The position numbers were made by a program, and so were the translations under genes. The notes under the pieces were generated by a model. It was not told the origin of the DNA and ran no database searches. It saw nothing but the letters and a program-made list of their open reading frames with translations. From Desulforamulus ruminis DSM 2154 (GTDB taxonomy: Bacteria; Bacillota; Desulfotomaculia; Desulfotomaculales; Desulfotomaculaceae): a stretch of DNA of 64,000 bases. Position 1 is the stretch's first letter, and each line of letters starts with the position of its first letter. Below are positions 56,536 to 64,000 of this stretch, one piece after another. Where the stretch lies: NCBI RefSeq assembly GCF_000215085.1, contig NC_015589.1:1860001-1924000 (forward strand), read 5' to 3'.

Positions 56536-56847
56536 ATGCATGGACCGGTTTTTCAATTATTAGGATTGTGTCAGCGGGCAGGAAAATCCGTGTCCGGGGA
56601 CTTTGCCGTACGGGCCAATATAGCCAAGAAAAAAGTAAAATTGCTTATTGTGGCTGCAGATACTTCAGAAAGAATAAAGCAGGAATATCTTCGTTTAGGT
56701 AAGACTCACAATCTGTTAACGGTGGAGGCTCTTACCAAAGAAGAGATAGGGTTGGCGCTGGGAAAATCTCCCCGTGCTGCAGTGGCAATATTAGACGATA
56801 ATTTTGCCAGAGGAATCAGTCACTCGCTTGAAAGGGGAGAGGTGTAA
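56536..56847 (+). CDS. ylxQ: L7Ae-family ribosomal protein YlxQ
   Basis: 103 residues. L7Ae/L30e fold pattern [14 protein letters not shown]...[14 protein letters not shown] and [13 protein letters not shown]. It binds kink-turn RNA in related proteins. No ribosome site of its own is needed as it abuts ylxR. Position between ylxR and infB is standard. Confidence 0.93.
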   Translation: MHGPVFQLLGLCQRAGKSVSGDFAVRANIAKKKVKLLIVAADTSERIKQEYLRLGKTHNLLTVEALTKEEIGLALGKSPRAAVAILDDNFARGISHSLERGEV

Positions 56848-56884
56848 CAGTTTTCACGGTTGCCAAAATGATGGAGGTGGATGT

Positions 56885-59800
56885 ATGGTAAAAAAACGGG
56901 TCCATGAACTTGCCAGAGAGCTTAACATAGAAAATAAAGAATTGATTCATAAGTTAAGTGAAATCGGTGTAGTGGTTAAATCTCACATGAGTGCCCTGGA
57001 AGATCAGGATATTCAAAGAGTTTATAAAGAATTTGCCAAGACCAAGCAGGGAGAACAGAATAAAAAAACATCTCCCGTGACAGAAGAAAGAAAATCAACA
57101 GAGCGGAGTAGGGGGCAAGGAATGGAAGTCAGAAAAGAAAAAGATCAGTTATTTAGGCCGGATAATGCAAAGGGACCGGGATTGGTGGATCGGGTTCCCA
57201 ACCGACCTCCAGACAGGCGTTATGAAGATAAACCAAAGGCCCCGCAGCGTTCCGTCCAGGACAACCGGCCAAAATCAACGCCCAACAGGCCTGTCCAGGA
57301 AGTAGCCCCCAAAAGTGAAGCCAAGGAGCAAACTTCTCAAAATATAAAGACGGAACGTCCTGTAACTTCAAGCCAACCAGAGGAACGTTTAGAAAAACCC
57401 GGTATGACCGCCCAGGCCAATGAGGGAAACCGTACTGCGACGAAGAGTCAACCAGGCGGAGGAAGAGCTCAGGGGGATCGTCCCGCCCAGGGCGGCCAGG
57501 GTAGACCGCCTTATGGCAATCGCCAGAATCAGGGGCCCCGTCCCCAGGGAGATCGTCCGCCGCAAAGCGGCCAGGGCAGGCCGTCTCGTCCGCCCGGTCA
57601 AGGACCTCAAAATAGACCGCCTTATGGTGACCGTTCCAGTCAGGGCGGGCAGAACAGACCGTATGGCGACCGTTCGGGTCAGCAGGGAGGCCAGAGACCT
57701 CCTTACAGTGGTCAGGGCGGGCAGAACAGACCCCCTTATGGCGACCGTTCAGGTCAGCAGGGAGGCCAAAGACCCCCTTATAGTGGTCAGGGCGGGCAGA
57801 ACAGACCGCCCTATGGCGACCGTTCAGGTCAGCAGGGAGGCCAGAGACCCCCTTACAGTGGTCAGGGCGGACAGAACAGACCCCCTTATGGTGGGCAGGG
57901 CAGACCGCCTTACCAAGGCGGAGGTCCTCGTCCGGCCGGAGGGCGTCCTGCCGGGCCGCCGGCTATTCCCAAGCCGCCGGAACAGGTTACACAGCCCAAA
58001 CCCACCAAGGCGCCCGACAAAACCAAAGGGGATCGCAGGAAGAACTATGAAAAAGACCGCCAGTGGGCCGACGGCAATTTAGAAGCCAAGAAATTAAATA
58101 AAAACCGGTATAATAACAAAGGTAAAAAAGGCAGGGAGAAATCCCCGGCGCCGGTTATTTTAGATAAGAGACCGATACAAATTGCTGAAAGCATCACGGT
58201 TCAGGAACTGGCTGAAAAATTAAAGAAAACAGCGGCGGAAGTTATTAAGAAATTAATGCAGATGGGTATTATGGCTTCCATTAATCAGGAAGTTGACTAC
58301 GATACCGCCACCATTATTGCCGGTGAATTTGGAGTTGAAACAGAATTAAAAGTCGCGGTAGATAAAGAAGCCATCTTAATGGCTGAACCGGAGGATAACG
58401 AAGCAAATCTCATTATCAGGCCGCCGGTGGTCACCATTATGGGCCACGTGGACCACGGGAAGACTTCCCTTTTGGATGCCATCCGGGAGACCAATGTTAC
58501 AGCCGGAGAAGCAGGGGGAATTACCCAGCATATCGGAGCCTATCAGGTGGAACATAACGGGAAAAAGATTACCTTTGTGGATACTCCCGGTCACGCGGCC
58601 TTTACCGCTATGCGGGCCCGGGGCGCTGAAATCACCGATATTGCCATTCTGGTGGTTGCTGCGGATGACGGCGTGATGCCGCAAACCATTGAAGCCATTA
58701 ATCACGCCAAAGCGGCTGAGGTGCCAATTATTGTAGCCATTAACAAAGTGGATAAACCGGAGGCTAACCCGGATAAAGTAAAACAGGAACTAACCCAGCA
58801 TGAACTGGTGGTGGAAGACTGGGGCGGCGATGTGATTGCCGTGCCTGTTTCCGCCAAACAACGTACCGGATTGGATAACTTGCTGGAAATGATTCTGCTG
58901 GTAGCCGAAGTAAACGAGCTAAAAGCCGATCCGGAACGGATGGCCAGAGGCACGGTTATCGAGGCCGAACTGGACAAAGGAAGAGGACCGGTTGCTACGG
59001 TGCTGGTGCAGAATGGTACCCTGCGAATTGGGGATACTATTGTGGCAGGTCATGTTTTAGGACGCGTCAGGGCCATGATTGATGACAAAGGACGCCGGGT
59101 TAAGAAGGCCGGGCCTAGTACACCGGTAGAGATACTGGGCTTGTCCGATGTGCCGGAAGCCGGAGATACCCTGGTGGCGGTTGAGGATGAAAAACTGGCC
59201 CGGGAAGTGGCAGCCAAACGGCAGATTCGTAAGCGGGAAGAGGAACTGAAAGTTACCAACAAAATATCCCTGGATGATTTATTTAAGTATATCCAGGAAG
59301 GACAGATTAAAGAACTGCCCATGATTGTCAAGGCGGATGTTCAGGGTTCCATTGAAGCCCTGGCCCAGGCCCTGGAGAAATTAAGCACCGATGAGGTGAA
59401 GGTTAATATTATCCACAGTGGCGTAGGCGCCATCAATGAAAGGGATATCATGCTGGCCTCCGCCTCCAATGCTCTGGTCATTGGTTTTAATGTCAGACCC
59501 GATATGAGCGTGCGCAAGGTGGCCGAGGCGGAAAAAGTCAGTATCAGCCTTTACCGGGTCATCTATGAAGTCATTGATGACGTTAAAAAGGCTATGAGCG
59601 GTCTGCTGGACCCTGAATTTAAAGAGGTTATCCTGGGTCATGTGGAAGTTCGGAAGACCTTTAAGGCCTCCAAAATTGGCACCATTGCCGGGGGTTATGT
59701 AACTGAAGGCAAAATCACCCGGGACAGCGGTATCAGACTCATTCGTGACGGCATTGTCGTTCATGAAGGGAAACTGGATTCTTTGAAGCGGTTCAAGGAT

Positions 59801-59923
59801 GACGCCAAAGAGGTTGCCCAGGGTTACGAATGCGGTATTACCATTGACGGCTTTAATGATATCCAGGAGGGGGATATTATCGAAGCTTATATTGTAGAAA
59901 CCATTAAAAGAGAGCTTAAATAA
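56885..59923 (+). CDS. infB: Translation initiation factor IF-2
   Basis: 1012 residues from ATG 56885 with GGAGGTGG upstream. N-terminal IF2N domain ([19 protein letters not shown]) and a long disordered linker rich in Gly, Pro, Arg, Gln that includes three tandem 25-residue units (about 256-329). A second IF2N (about 440-490), then the GTPase with GHVDHGKTS (about 519-527) and NKVD (about 619), and domains II-IV. It places fMet-tRNA on the 30S subunit. The linker is longer than in most Firmicutes. Confidence 0.97.
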   Translation: MVKKRVHELARELNIENKELIHKLSEIGVVVKSHMSALEDQDIQRVYKEFAKTKQGEQNKKTSPVTEERKSTERSRGQGMEVRKEKDQLFRPDNAKGPGLVDRVPNRPPDRRYEDKPKAPQRSVQDNRPKSTPNRPVQEVAPKSEAKEQTSQNIKTERPVTSSQPEERLEKPGMTAQANEGNRTATKSQPGGGRAQGDRPAQGGQGRPPYGNRQNQGPRPQGDRPPQSGQGRPSRPPGQGPQNRPPYGDRSSQGGQNRPYGDRSGQQGGQRPPYSGQGGQNRPPYGDRSGQQGGQRPPYSGQGGQNRPPYGDRSGQQGGQRPPYSGQGGQNRPPYGGQGRPPYQGGGPRPAGGRPAGPPAIPKPPEQVTQPKPTKAPDKTKGDRRKNYEKDRQWADGNLEAKKLNKNRYNNKGKKGREKSPAPVILDKRPIQIAESITVQELAEKLKKTAAEVIKKLMQMGIMASINQEVDYDTATIIAGEFGVETELKVAVDKEAILMAEPEDNEANLIIRPPVVTIMGHVDHGKTSLLDAIRETNVTAGEAGGITQHIGAYQVEHNGKKITFVDTPGHAAFTAMRARGAEITDIAILVVAADDGVMPQTIEAINHAKAAEVPIIVAINKVDKPEANPDKVKQELTQHELVVEDWGGDVIAVPVSAKQRTGLDNLLEMILLVAEVNELKADPERMARGTVIEAELDKGRGPVATVLVQNGTLRIGDTIVAGHVLGRVRAMIDDKGRRVKKAGPSTPVEILGLSDVPEAGDTLVAVEDEKLAREVAAKRQIRKREEELKVTNKISLDDLFKYIQEGQIKELPMIVKADVQGSIEALAQALEKLSTDEVKVNIIHSGVGAINERDIMLASASNALVIGFNVRPDMSVRKVAEAEKVSISLYRVIYEVIDDVKKAMSGLLDPEFKEVILGHVEVRKTFKASKIGTIAGGYVTEGKITRDSGIRLIRDGIVVHEGKLDSLKRFKDDAKEVAQGYECGITIDGFNDIQEGDIIEAYIVETIKRELK
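57650..57871 (+). repeat. Tandem 75-bp repeats inside infB
   Basis: Three copies (72, 75, 75 bp), each encoding a Gly/Gln/Pro/Arg-rich unit of 24-25 residues with [13 protein letters not shown] and RPPYSGQGG parts. Copies are nearly identical at DNA level, so recent expansion by slippage or recombination is likely. Length is a multiple of 3, keeping the frame. Confidence 0.93.
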
Positions 59924-59954
59924 CCTGCACAATATTACCACAGGAGGTGTGTCT

Positions 59955-60317
59955 ATGTCACACCGGCCGGAACGGATTGCTGAAGCCATAAAAAAAGAAG
60001 TTGCCGACTTGATTTGTCAAGAAGTGAAGGATCCCAGGGTGGGTTTTGTAACCATCACCGGGGTGGAAGTAACCCGCGACTTATCCTATGCCAAAATATT
60101 TGTGAGCGTTATGGGTTCCGAAGAACAACGCCAGGAGACCCTGCAAGCCCTCCAGAAGGTTGCCGGGTTTCTGCGGAGCGAAGTAGGACGCAGAATTAAG
60201 GTTCGGCATGCGCCGGAATTAATTTTTAAACTGGATACTTCTCTGGATCATGGAACCCGGATCATGAAGCTGCTTCATGAAGTGAATAAGCAGGAGGAAA
60301 GCTCCACTAATGAATAA
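59955..60317 (+). CDS. rbfA: Ribosome-binding factor A
   Basis: 120 residues from ATG 59955, 7 bases after AGGAGGTG. Family pattern RIAEAIKKEVADLICQEVKDPRVGFVTITGVEVTRDLSYAKIFVSV. It matures 16S rRNA in the 30S subunit. It overlaps nrnA by 8 bases. Confidence 0.96.
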   Translation: MSHRPERIAEAIKKEVADLICQEVKDPRVGFVTITGVEVTRDLSYAKIFVSVMGSEEQRQETLQALQKVAGFLRSEVGRRIKVRHAPELIFKLDTSLDHGTRIMKLLHEVNKQEESSTNE

Positions 60318-61281
60318 TCTTTCCCAGGTGGCGGAGATCATCAAAGGCGCAAAAAGGCCGCTGTTGTGCGGTCACATTATGCCCGATGGTGACAGCCTTG
60401 GTTCAGTATTGGCCCTGGGCTTAGGGCTCCGAAGGCTAGGCAAGGAAGTGACCATGGTCAGTTCCGATCCCATTCCTGAGGTATATTTGTTTCTTCCCGG
60501 TGTTGAAGAGATTACCGTAGGTCATTTGCCCGAGCGGGATTATGATTTGCTGATTGTTTTGGATTGTTCGGTCAAGGATCGCCCGGGGCCTCTGGTACTC
60601 CCGCTGCTGGAAAGAGATTTGCCGGTGGCGATCCTGGATCATCATGTCAATGACCATCCCTTCGGGAATTATAACTATATTCACACCAGGGCGGCGGCGA
60701 CCGGTGAAATTGTCATGGATCTCCTGGATTTGCTGCAGGTGGATCTCGTGTTGGATATTGCCGTGAATCTTTACACAGCCATTGTTACGGATACGGGTTC
60801 TTTCCGTTACGAAAATACCACGCCGGGGACCCACCAAAAAGTTGCCCGGCTCATCGATCACGGGGTGCCGGTTTCTAAGCTGTCCAATTTAATTTTTGGC
60901 GAGCAGCCTTTGGAATCCATCCGGTTAATGGAGGTGGCCCTGGGAACCTTGGAATTGAGTGAGTGCGGTCAAATTGCCTGGATGAGTATTACCCAGGAGC
61001 AAATTCAAAGGGTCGGAGCCGAAGACCAGCACGTGGACGGGCTAATCAATTATCCGAGGAAGATCAAAGGGGTTGAACTGGCCATTGTCTTCAGAGAACT
61101 GGGCAGCAATCTGGTTAAAGTCAGTTTTCGTTCCAAATATAAAGTGGATGTGAACCTTTTAGCCGGGACCTTCGGCGGCGGAGGCCATGTCCGTGCCTCC
61201 GGATGCACCATCGAGGCTGATTTGGCAAAAGTAAAAGATGAGGTCTTGAAAGAGGCTCACCGGTTATTGCGGGGGTGTTAG
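60310..61281 (+). CDS. nrnA: NrnA-type DHH/DHHA1 phosphoesterase
   Basis: 323 residues. HIMPDGDSLGS (DHH motif I), VLDCSVKDR, LDHHVNDHPFG (DHH), and TDTGSFRYENT; DHHA1 end with FGGGGHVRASGCTIE. NrnA degrades nanoRNA and pAp, and some homologues cleave cyclic dinucleotide products (pGpG/pApA). Starts inside rbfA and ends just before truB. Confidence 0.94.
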   Translation: MNNLSQVAEIIKGAKRPLLCGHIMPDGDSLGSVLALGLGLRRLGKEVTMVSSDPIPEVYLFLPGVEEITVGHLPERDYDLLIVLDCSVKDRPGPLVLPLLERDLPVAILDHHVNDHPFGNYNYIHTRAAATGEIVMDLLDLLQVDLVLDIAVNLYTAIVTDTGSFRYENTTPGTHQKVARLIDHGVPVSKLSNLIFGEQPLESIRLMEVALGTLELSECGQIAWMSITQEQIQRVGAEDQHVDGLINYPRKIKGVELAIVFRELGSNLVKVSFRSKYKVDVNLLAGTFGGGGHVRASGCTIEADLAKVKDEVLKEAHRLLRGC

Positions 61282-61282
61282 C

Positions 61283-62218
61283 TTGGATGGGATCATGAAT
61301 GTTTTAAAACCACCGGGCATGACCTCCCACGATGTTGTTTATTTTATCCGTAGGCTGACGGGAATTAAGAAATGCGGGCATACCGGGACCCTTGACCCCG
61401 GTGCAGCCGGTGTTTTACCGGTTTGCCTGGGGAAGGCCACCCGCCTGACCCGGTTTGTCACCGAAGGGGATAAGACGTACCGGGCAGAATTAACACTGGG
61501 TGTGGCCACCACTTCCCTGGACGCCTTTGGTGAGATTTTGGAAGAACAGGATGCTTCGCGAATCTCACCGGAACAACTGCTGGGGGTTTTACCCTTGTTT
61601 ACAGGGAAAATACAACAAACCCCGCCCATGTCTTCAGCCATTAAAATAAAAGGTAAAAAATTATATCAATTGGAGCGGGCCGGTCAAAAGGTGGAAGTCC
61701 CCTCCAGAATGATTACCATCCATGATTTGCGTTTTATTGCCGGTTGGCATTGGCAAAAACCTCACCCCAGAATATTATTGGATGTCACCTGCTCTAAGGG
61801 GACATATGTGCGAAGCCTTTGCTCGGATATAGGGAAGGCATTGGGCTGCAGCGCTTATATGTCCTTTTTATTGCGTTCCCGGGTGGGTGCCTTTACCTTG
61901 GAAAAGAGCTTTACCTTGGAACAATTAAATTTATTAGCGGAAAACAACCGCCTAGAAGAAGCCCTTTTACCCATGGAGCAGGCCGTAAGCAATTTGCCGG
62001 TGATTGAAATTCATGCTACCGCTTTGAAACCCATTGTTTCGGGATCCACTCTCTTTCCTGCGGGAGTGAAGAAGATTTCCCGCGCAATTCAGGAGCAGGA
62101 AATGGTTCAAGTCCAGCATAATGGTCGCTTGCTGGGTATTTATAAAGCGGTTTTGGACCAACAGGAACAAGGCCTGCGGCAAATATTTAAACCTGAAACG
62201 GTATTATCCTCTGATTGA
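61283..62218 (+). CDS. truB: tRNA pseudouridine(55) synthase
   Basis: 311 residues from TTG 61283 with CGGGGGTG upstream. LKPPGMTSHDVV, GHTGTLDPGAAGVLPVCLGKATRL with the catalytic Asp in TLDPG, then the PUA domain at the C-terminus. It modifies U55 of tRNA. Confidence 0.96.
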   Translation: MDGIMNVLKPPGMTSHDVVYFIRRLTGIKKCGHTGTLDPGAAGVLPVCLGKATRLTRFVTEGDKTYRAELTLGVATTSLDAFGEILEEQDASRISPEQLLGVLPLFTGKIQQTPPMSSAIKIKGKKLYQLERAGQKVEVPSRMITIHDLRFIAGWHWQKPHPRILLDVTCSKGTYVRSLCSDIGKALGCSAYMSFLLRSRVGAFTLEKSFTLEQLNLLAENNRLEEALLPMEQAVSNLPVIEIHATALKPIVSGSTLFPAGVKKISRAIQEQEMVQVQHNGRLLGIYKAVLDQQEQGLRQIFKPETVLSSD

Positions 62219-62303
62219 TTACCAAAGAGAAGTGATTGCCCGGAGAAATCATGGGCATTCTATATAAAAGACGCACTGTTAAAAAACGCAGGGGGTATTG
62301 GCG

Positions 62304-63227
62304 TTGCGTATTTATGAGAGTCTTGAAGGGCTTAAAAATAGATATCCAGGTATCGTTGTAGCCCTGGGAAATTTTGATGGAATTCATCTAGGTCATCAAA
62401 AACTGATCGGTGAAGCGGTAACCAGCGCACACCGCTCCGGCGGTACCGCCGCCGTGTTAACTTTTTATCCGCACCCCCTTCAAGTTTTAAGGCCGGAACG
62501 GACACCACCTATGTTGCTCAGCCGTGAAGCCAAGGAAAACATGATGGCCCAGTTGGGGGTTGATTTACTGCTGATGCTTCCTTTTACCATGGAGTTCGCC
62601 AAACGAAGCCCGGCGGATTTTATAGAAAAAGTGCTTTGGGGGCAACTGTCTGTAAAAGGCATTGTGGTTGGCTATAATTATACTTTTGGTCACCAGGGGC
62701 GTGGAACTCCGGAGACCCTTTGGCAGTACGGTGAAAAATACGATTATTTTTTAAATGTGATTCCACCGGTTAAAGTTGGCGGACAAATTGTAAGCAGTTC
62801 CCTTATTCGCAGCAAGCTGGCGGAGGGGGATGTGGTGTCCGCCAGAAAACTACTGGGATATTACCCTTTTACCGAAGGAACGGTGGTTCTCGGTGAACGG
62901 CGGGGGAATACCCTGGGATTTCCTACGGCCAATGTGGAATGCCCGGAAGGCATGGTGGTTCCGGCCAAAGGCGTTTACAGAGTCAAAGTTGAAGTGGATC
63001 ATGAGATCTATATTGGCGTAACCAATGTAGGAACCAAACCGACCTTTCACAGCAATAGTCAACGAACCAATATTGAGGTGCACTTGCTGGACTTTTGCGG
63101 TGATTTGTATGGCAAAAAAATCCGGGTCAATTACACCCGTCGGTTAAGGGATGAGAAAAAATTTAATTCCGTTACCGATTTAATTCAGCAGATCCGCATG
63201 GATGTACAAAATGCCAGAGTTGATTAA
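62304..63227 (+). CDS. ribF: Bifunctional riboflavin kinase/FAD synthetase
   Basis: 307 residues from TTG 62304, 8 bases after GGGGG; TTG 62298 is too close to that site. ALGNFDGIHLGHQKLI marks the FAD synthetase domain; the riboflavin kinase domain starts after about residue 185 with GRGxxLGFPTAN-like ERRGNTLGFPTANVE. It makes FMN and FAD. No FMN riboswitch is seen upstream. Confidence 0.96.
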   Translation: MRIYESLEGLKNRYPGIVVALGNFDGIHLGHQKLIGEAVTSAHRSGGTAAVLTFYPHPLQVLRPERTPPMLLSREAKENMMAQLGVDLLLMLPFTMEFAKRSPADFIEKVLWGQLSVKGIVVGYNYTFGHQGRGTPETLWQYGEKYDYFLNVIPPVKVGGQIVSSSLIRSKLAEGDVVSARKLLGYYPFTEGTVVLGERRGNTLGFPTANVECPEGMVVPAKGVYRVKVEVDHEIYIGVTNVGTKPTFHSNSQRTNIEVHLLDFCGDLYGKKIRVNYTRRLRDEKKFNSVTDLIQQIRMDVQNARVD

Positions 63228-63290
63228 TTCCCTTACGAATAAAGTCGAATATTCACCGGGTATTCCTAATATATTTATTATTGCCTAACA

Positions 63291-63319
63291 TTTACTTCTT
63301 GTACACGTTATGCTACAAT
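63291..63319 (+). promoter_or_regulatory. Sigma-A promoter with extended -10
   Basis: TTTACT (63291-63296), 17 bases, TACAAT (63314-63319) with TGC directly before it. It drives the small gene at 63365. Confidence 0.7.
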
Positions 63320-63364
63320 GAATGCGGCAAACGTCCCGAGAGAGATTGAAAGGAGACGTTGTCC

Positions 63365-63595
63365 ATGGGATATCCGAAATTTGACACTCCGGAGGAGGAA
63401 GTCAAACGCTGGCTGAATCATATTGCTTTGATTTGCGTCAGTGAGGAGTTCCAAAGTCTCAAGCGAGAGTTGGAATCCCTGTATGTAAAATCCAACCTTG
63501 ACAATGTAAGGATTACGGCCTTTCAAGATGCCTTATATGCCTTCCTGGCCCAGGAGGATGATGAGGATTGCCGTTACCAGTCCCATAGTTGTTAA
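63365..63595 (+). CDS. Small hypothetical protein (76 aa)
   Basis: ATG 63365, 9 bases after AGGAGA. Acidic, helical product beginning MGYPKFDTPEEEVKRWLNHI. No family recognised. It has its own promoter and is followed at 11 bases by the next small gene; both lie before rpsO. Confidence 0.75.
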   Translation: MGYPKFDTPEEEVKRWLNHIALICVSEEFQSLKRELESLYVKSNLDNVRITAFQDALYAFLAQEDDEDCRYQSHSC

Positions 63596-63606
63596 TGGTG
63601 TGATGT

Positions 63607-63828
63607 ATGCGAATCATTATCACAGAGCATGCTCACAAGCGCCTGAGGGATTTTCGTCAGGATAAAATAACAACGACGGATATTATCTGCGCGGCCAGAG
63701 GTATCCCGGGGCGTATTCCCACTGCCACAAGATTTAGAGGTTTTTTTGCCAAATCAGGCCGTATGTTTGATATTGTTGCTAAGGATATTGAAAATGGCCG
63801 TTTGGTGATAACCATAATTGGGAAGTGA
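63607..63828 (+). CDS. Small DUF4258-like / RelE-like protein (73 aa)
   Basis: MRIIITEHAHKRLRDFRQDKI opens like DUF4258 and RelE-type small proteins (T/E-H-A-x-K-R), and the end FDIVAKDIENGRLVITIIGK has the beta-hairpin seen in that fold. Conserved catalytic residues cannot be verified. With the acidic 63365 product it could form a two-gene pair like a toxin-antitoxin module, but a plain housekeeping role is equally possible. Confidence 0.6.
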   Translation: MRIIITEHAHKRLRDFRQDKITTTDIICAARGIPGRIPTATRFRGFFAKSGRMFDIVAKDIENGRLVITIIGK

Positions 63829-63839
63829 TTTTCCATGAA

Positions 63840-63888
63840 CTGTTATCTAGGGAATTTCGTTCACTCCGACGATTGTCTTGGGTAACAG
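63840..63888 (+). promoter_or_regulatory. Candidate S15-binding leader before rpsO
   Basis: CTGTTA (63840-63845) pairs with TAACAG and encloses further weak pairs (CTAGGG region against CTTGG). It stands just before the rpsO ribosome site, where S15 autoregulation is known in other bacteria. Confidence 0.35.
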
Positions 63889-63916
63889 CGATTATTTAGT
63901 TAAGGAGGTGAATCCC

Positions 63917-64000
63917 GTGGCATTAACGGTAGAAAAAAAGAATGAAATTATTCAGACTTTCAAAACCCACGAAAATGATACCGGTTCTCCAGAAGTGCAA
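63917..64000 (+). CDS. rpsO: 30S ribosomal protein S15, N-terminal part (continues beyond window)
   Basis: GTG 63917 after AAGGAGGTG encodes [20 protein letters not shown] and DTGSPEVQ, the diagnostic S15 start. The last codon reaches the window end in frame. S15 binds 16S rRNA early in 30S assembly. Confidence 0.96.
   Translation, partial: MALTVEKKNEIIQTFKTHENDTGSPEVQ

Noticed and set aside
56804-56884. Longer IF-2 start overlapping ylxQ
   Set aside because: The added residues are not IF-2-like, and GGAGGTGG precedes ATG 56885.
57650-57871. CRISPR array
   Set aside because: The repeats are contiguous, in frame with infB and have no spacers.
57420-58082. 220-codon open frame in another frame of infB
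   Set aside because: It is the out-of-frame shadow of the repeat-rich linker, with extreme Arg/Val composition and no start signal.

Overview
The window is a chromosomal segment of a spore-forming, Gram-positive Clostridia-type bacterium. The gene set and order most resemble Desulfotomaculum/Desulforamulus-like Peptococcaceae; this is inferred from gene content and was not tested by a database search. The signs are a Gram-positive PolC, the xerC-hslV-hslU-codY cluster, sporulation genes (prkA-yhbH-spoVR, a YtvI-like gene, pdaA), strong AGGAGG ribosome binding sites, frequent GTG/TTG starts, and one perfect sigma-54 promoter.

Layout. 1-1.4 kb: end of murT and gatD (lipid II amidation). 1.4-6.4 kb: a short gene behind a good sigma-A promoter, then the prkA-yhbH-spoVR operon. 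6.4-8.5 kb: ku plus a stand-alone LigD ligase; the LigD polymerase lies apart at 17.2 kb, so NHEJ is split over two loci. 8.5-15.5 kb: an NtrB/NtrC-like two-component system facing a sigma-54 promoter, followed by a CBS-pair protein, an unknown protein, an HTH protein and a SulP transporter. 15.5-17.1 kb: a gene-poor stretch with a terminator-ended leader and two small genes. Two copies of a palindromic repeat lie at 6.44 and 16.38 kb.

18.2-43.6 kb is a dense, nearly all plus-strand housekeeping block: dprA, topA, trmFO, xerC, hslVU, codY, then rpsB, tsf, pyrH, frr, a PASTA-like gene, a ferredoxin, uppS, cdsA, ytvI-like, dxr, rseP, ispG, proS, a glycolipid glycosyltransferase and polC. It joins translation, membrane lipid and isoprenoid synthesis, and replication. 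43.6-46.0 kb holds a divergent pair of cell-wall genes: a degenerate YkuD-like protein and pdaA.

46.1-52.5 kb is an AT-rich accessory island. It has an ECF sigma factor with its probable DUF4179-type anti-sigma factor, a small beta-rich protein, and a split-sigma (SigO/RsoA-like) locus. The sigma-like gene there is cut by an IS3-family (IS407-group) element of 1220 bp with a 4-bp target duplication. A second RsoA-like gene lies at 51.7 kb, and much of the remaining sequence looks decayed.

52.5-64.0 kb returns to conserved genes: a PHP-domain protein, a LapA-like membrane protein, then rimP-nusA-ylxR-ylxQ-infB-rbfA-nrnA-truB-ribF behind a near-consensus sigma-A promoter, two small genes and the start of rpsO. 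Candidate r-protein leaders precede rpsB and rpsO.
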